From NCBI GenBank assembly GCA_036276115.1, contig DATBEM010000186.1, positions 1 to 15,390 of the forward strand: 15,390 bases of DNA, written 5' to 3'. The notes beneath the pieces are model-generated. The model made no database searches. It was given only the letters and a program-made list of their open reading frames with translations, and had not been told where the DNA came from. Of the stretch, positions 13,380 to 15,390 are shown in pieces; the stretch's first letter is position 1; every line of letters begins with the position of its first letter. A program made the position numbers and the translations under genes. The stretch is from Trebonia sp036276115. GTDB lineage: Bacteria > Actinomycetota > Actinomycetes > Streptosporangiales > Streptosporangiaceae.

Positions 13380-13502
13380 CTAATTGCTCTTCCCTGCGCC
13401 GTTCGCACCAACCAGCACGTTCACGTCATTCAGCTCAAGCACGGCGGACCTGATCGACGTGAACCCCTCCACGACGACAGATCTCAGCCGCTGATGCCTC
13501 AT
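13380..13502 (-). pseudogene. 5' fragment of an AAA (RecF/SMC-like) ATPase, cut after Walker A
   Basis: Forty codons from ATG 13502 read as the classic start of a RecF/SMC-like or OLD-type AAA ATPase: RLRSVVVEGFTSIRSAVLEL, then NDVNVLVGANGAGKSN. The family continues for several hundred residues, but here TAG follows directly after the Walker A motif and the downstream sequence is the hydrolase promoter region. TACTCT lies 6 bp before the ATG, consistent with a leaderless start. Such ATPases are common in defence and toxin-antitoxin loci. It lies downstream of the Fic gene on the same strand. It is most likely a deletion remnant; the product would be a short non-functional peptide. Confidence 0.65.
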
Positions 13503-13590
13503 GTCATCAGAGTAGCGGCAGCAGCCTCCTCCACGTTCCGGGCCTGTTTCCCAGCAACCGAGGGTTACGACGGACTCGGTTTCGCCCAAA

Positions 13591-13744
13591 CACGTCCGTT
13601 GCCTCAGAGGCAACAAGCGGTGCCCGGGGAACCCCGAGGGGGATGCGACCGACCGGCCCCATCCCCCTGGAACCGGGCAAGACACCCTGTGAAACGGCCC
13701 GTGATACTGGGGGAGGGCACTTATTCGGAGGGTGCAGTATTCTC
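13591..13744. repeat. Duplicated element, copy A (downstream end of Fic gene)
   Basis: This is one of two imperfect direct copies. The well-aligned core runs from 13598 to 13744 (147 bp) against 14864-15009 (146 bp); a CACGTC match lies just to the left in both. It starts with GTTGCCTC-A-GAGGCAAC and ends with the segment CTGGGGGAG..TATTCTC at 13707-13744. The last 24 bp include the stop and final codons of the Fic gene. Confidence 0.65.
13598..13614. terminator. Hairpin in copy A, possible Fic terminator
   Basis: GTTGCCTC and GAGGCAAC pair perfectly around a single A. The hairpin lies about 107 bp after the Fic stop. A counterpart with a compensatory change exists in copy B, so the structure seems to be kept; it could be a terminator or part of a mobile or regulatory element. 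Confidence 0.35.
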
Positions 13745-14758
13745 CCGTCGGCGCTGGTGCCTTGCCGCTCGGTAGGCGTCCACGGCCTTGCGTGAACTCC
13801 GCCAGGCCCCGTCAGGTCCCTGTACGGCGTCGAGCCTCCCGCGCTGCGCTGCCCGGCGCAGCGCAATCAGCGTGAAGTCCTTGTCAGCGAGAGCGGTGAG
13901 CGGGACCATGCGGGCGGGACCGGCGACGTTGGGCACGACGAACCGGTTGAGGTTGTCATACATGGCCCGGGCGATGAGCTCTCCCAGCCCCCCATAGTCG
14001 CCGCCATCGGCACGGTGCATCGCCGCCAGGTATGCGCTGCGCTGCCTCTTGAAGATGATCACGGGCGGATAACCACCTCGGACCAGCACGAGGTTCATGA
14101 CGAGCCTCCCAGTCCGGCCGTTTCCGTCGATGAACGGGTGAACCCTCTCGAACTGGTTGTGAATCCGCGCCAGCTCCTCCGGCAGCCAGCGATTGAACTC
14201 GCCACGCCCGACGCGCTCCGAGATGGCACAGACATCCTCCACCCACTGCTGCATCTGGGCAGGTACCAGTGGCCAGGTTGGAGGCGTCATCCCACCCGGG
14301 AACGGGTGGATGTCATGCTCCCGGAAGTTGCCAGGTCCCTCGCGATCAGTGGCGTCCGGATGCGGCGCCACGTCCCAGACAGGGGTCATCGCCAGGTGGT
14401 GGACATGCCGAACCTCGCTCATGTTGAGGAGGCGCCCGTCATGCCAGTCACCAGGTTCCATAGCCTGCCCGTAGACCCAACGGGCGGCATCCGCGTATCC
14501 CCTGACCTCGTTGTACTCCCGCAAGGGCTTCGCGCCCACGGCCCGGCCCTGGACCAGGAGCATCTCGACCTCGCGCAGGACCAGCGTGTTCCCCTCCAAC
14601 GCCGTGGAGTGGTGCGCCTCCTGGTGCCAGATGTCGGCCCAGATCGACTCGGCCTCCTTCGGGCTGGGAAGTCCTCCGAAGCGCTGGTCCAGCTCAGCCA
14701 GGGCGTAGCCAAGTCGTTCGTAGACGCTGGCCCTGCTTGGCCGGCCTCTGCCCGCCAT
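13721..14758 (-). CDS. Fic-domain protein (class II), probable AMP transferase
   Basis: A 345-residue Fic protein. The catalytic loop HPFIDGNGRTGR fits HPFx(D/E)GNGRxxR completely. Such enzymes transfer AMP from ATP to target hydroxyls. An N-terminal STALEGN motif matches the class II inhibitory helix (S/T)xxxE(G/N), whose glutamate blocks ATP binding, so the protein is expected to be autoinhibited. The C-terminal about 60 residues (DKDFTLIALRRAAQRGRLD, then WRSSRKAVDAYRAAR) look like a small DNA-binding or excisionase-like helix-turn-helix. ATG 14758 is chosen because AGGAGAG lies 5 nt upstream; ATG 14773 overlaps that site. No separate small antitoxin is needed for class II. It is flanked by the two copies of a duplicated element. 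Target unknown. Confidence 0.9.
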   Translation of the reverse strand: MAGRGRPSRASVYERLGYALAELDQRFGGLPSPKEAESIWADIWHQEAHHSTALEGNTLVLREVEMLLVQGRAVGAKPLREYNEVRGYADAARWVYGQAMEPGDWHDGRLLNMSEVRHVHHLAMTPVWDVAPHPDATDREGPGNFREHDIHPFPGGMTPPTWPLVPAQMQQWVEDVCAISERVGRGEFNRWLPEELARIHNQFERVHPFIDGNGRTGRLVMNLVLVRGGYPPVIIFKRQRSAYLAAMHRADGGDYGGLGELIARAMYDNLNRFVVPNVAGPARMVPLTALADKDFTLIALRRAAQRGRLDAVQGPDGAWRSSRKAVDAYRAARHQRRRENTAPSE

Positions 14759-14784
14759 GGGCACTCTCCTCATGCGCAGGTGGA

Positions 14785-14825
14785 AGTTGGTACATGTGAC
14801 TAAAAGCTAATTGAACATACCAACT
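14785..14825. promoter_or_regulatory. Inverted repeat in the Fic promoter region
   Basis: AGTTGGTA (14785-14792) and TACCAACT (14818-14825) are perfect 8-bp arms 25 bp apart. On the minus strand TTGAAT (14831-14826) and TAGCTT 16 bp on suggest a promoter within the repeat. The spacing would suit looping or two dimers; the protein's own helix-turn-helix is a candidate binder (inference). Confidence 0.35.
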
Positions 14826-15102
14826 ATTCAAGCGGCGCGGTGGCGAGAGTCTCACGTCAGCAGGTTGCATCAGATGCAGCGAGCGGCTGCCAGGAAACGC
14901 TCAGCAGGGGTGTCGCCAATCGACCACGCTCCTACTGAGCTGGTAAAACACCTGATGAAGTTGCTCGGTGTGCTGGGGGAGAGCACTTATTCGAAGCTGC
15001 AGTATTCTCTGGTCACTCTGTAACCGAGTGTGACATCACCGGATGCCACCGCCTGATCCTTACGATGACCCACTGCGGATTGGCAGGCACCTGGACACCA
15101 CC
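14826..15102. other. Non-coding stretch holding copy B of the duplicated element
   Basis: Between the Fic promoter region and the operator of the last gene no convincing gene is seen. The stretch is GC-poorer than its surroundings. Its main content is copy B (14853-15009); 15010-15102 shows nothing recognisable. Confidence 0.5.
14853..15009. repeat. Duplicated element, copy B (upstream of Fic gene)
   Basis: This copy aligns with copy A in the same orientation. It starts with CACGTC (14853-14858), then the hairpin GTTGCATC-A-GATGCAGC (14864-14880), where A and T replace the C and G pair of copy A. It ends at 14973-15009 with CTGGGGGAGAGCACTTATTC and, after a short variable part, TGCAGTATTCTC. 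In this copy the end is not part of an open Fic frame. Confidence 0.65.
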
Positions 15103-15134
15103 GTTCGATGTTCGGTATTGACCGAACACCGAAC
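15103..15134. promoter_or_regulatory. Four-half-site palindromic operator
   Basis: GTTCGAT and GTTCGGT (15103-15116) face ACCGAAC and ACCGAAC (15121-15134) across the centre ATTG. The 14-bp arms match at 13 positions. The right half overlaps the -35 box of the next gene, so a repressor bound here would block transcription. Confidence 0.6.
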
Positions 15135-15146
15135 AAGGGGTATCCT
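15118..15146 (+). promoter_or_regulatory. Promoter with leaderless start
   Basis: TTGACC (15118-15123), 17 bp, TATCCT (15141-15146). GTG 15154 lies 7 bp after the -10 box, the usual distance to the first transcribed base, and has no ribosome site, so the mRNA is probably leaderless. Confidence 0.65.
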
Positions 15147-15153
15147 CATTCTC

Positions 15154-15390
15154 GTGAACACTGAGGCACTCCTGGTTGACGCCCTTGCACAGGTGGGAGT
15201 TCAAGCGCGGGCGACAACGGGAGCGCCGGACCAGGGAACCGGCCTGGTACTCGATCCTGGCGGGGTCGAGGTCCAAGTGAAGCATCGCTCGCTGGTGACT
15301 GGCGAGGTCGCCCGGCGCCTGCTCCGCGAAACCCTGCTCCCCCCGCACCATGTCCTCCTCGTAGTAGCCGACCGGGTGACCGAGGACGCG
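15154..15390 (+). CDS. N-terminal part of a nuclease-like or AbiEi-like protein (cut by window edge)
   Basis: Seventy-nine open codons from GTG 15154 to the window end, directly after a strong promoter. The pattern NTEALLVDALAQVGVQ, then LVLDPGGVEVQVKHRS, then HHVLLVVADRVTEDA resembles actinobacterial proteins with a restriction-endonuclease-like core, in which an Asp and an (E/Q)xK strand pair (here Asp 34 and QVK 41-43) are followed by a 'LLVVADRI' strand; related proteins are annotated as AbiEi-like type IV antitoxins or regulators. The decisive C-terminal part lies outside the window, so nuclease versus antitoxin cannot be settled. The operator at its promoter suggests autoregulation. The minus-strand frame over the same bases shows no family resemblance. 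Confidence 0.6.
   Translation, partial: MNTEALLVDALAQVGVQARATTGAPDQGTGLVLDPGGVEVQVKHRSLVTGEVARRLLRETLLPPHHVLLVVADRVTEDA

Noticed and set aside
13707..15009. The 37-38 bp ends of the duplicated element as attL/attR of an integrated element
   Set aside because: The element would hold only the Fic gene and no recombinase, and the copies differ by substitutions and gaps over about 147 bp, which is unlike identical att cores; kept only as one possible reading.
15013..15351. A 112-codon minus-strand open frame at the right end
   Set aside because: It covers the promoter, operator and a plus-strand frame with better family resemblance; it has no recognisable domain.

Overview
The window comes from a GC-rich actinomycete, probably a Streptosporangiales-type genome. 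It shows strong G/C at third codon positions, GTG and TTG starts, GGAGG-type or absent ribosome binding sites, and typical actinobacterial families (DUF5937/ArsR regulators, LolA/RseB-like proteins next to ABC transporters, NACHT-type membrane proteins). No RNA genes or CRISPR arrays were seen.

Left part (1-4402). The 3' part of a secreted-type phosphoesterase (phospholipase C family) converges on a short LexA-like S24 protein that lacks both a DNA-binding domain and the catalytic lysine. Upstream of the latter, on the same strand, is an ArsR-type regulator divergent from an MFS exporter, with a palindrome between them that looks like their shared operator. A small exported protein follows on the minus strand.

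Central part (4403-8460). This is a decayed stretch: a frameshifted N-terminal piece of a second MFS gene, a cluster of short repeats (CGCAGTAAATG, three copies), a tyrosine recombinase gene that stops inside its catalytic core, and then a long multi-pass membrane protein. The membrane protein resembles the C-terminal half of actinobacterial NACHT-type STAND proteins but has no NTPase domain. The recombinase end and the NACHT-like start look like two sides of one deletion.

Right-centre (8461-13376). A strong hairpin separates converging genes. Next come a family 16 glycoside hydrolase without a visible signal peptide, a divergent three-gene operon (LolA/RseB-like exported protein, ABC ATPase, ABC permease) joined by ATGA and GTGA overlaps, and a convergent exported alpha/beta hydrolase with a recognisable promoter and a leader that can fold in two exclusive ways.

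Right end (13377-15390). This is an accessory, defence-like segment: the first 40 codons of an AAA ATPase cut off directly after its Walker A motif, a class II Fic protein, and the start of a nuclease-like or AbiEi-like gene with a leaderless promoter and a four-half-site operator. An imperfect duplicated element of about 147 bp, containing a hairpin with a compensatory base change, lies on each side of the Fic gene. This and the edge operator are the most unusual signals in the window.
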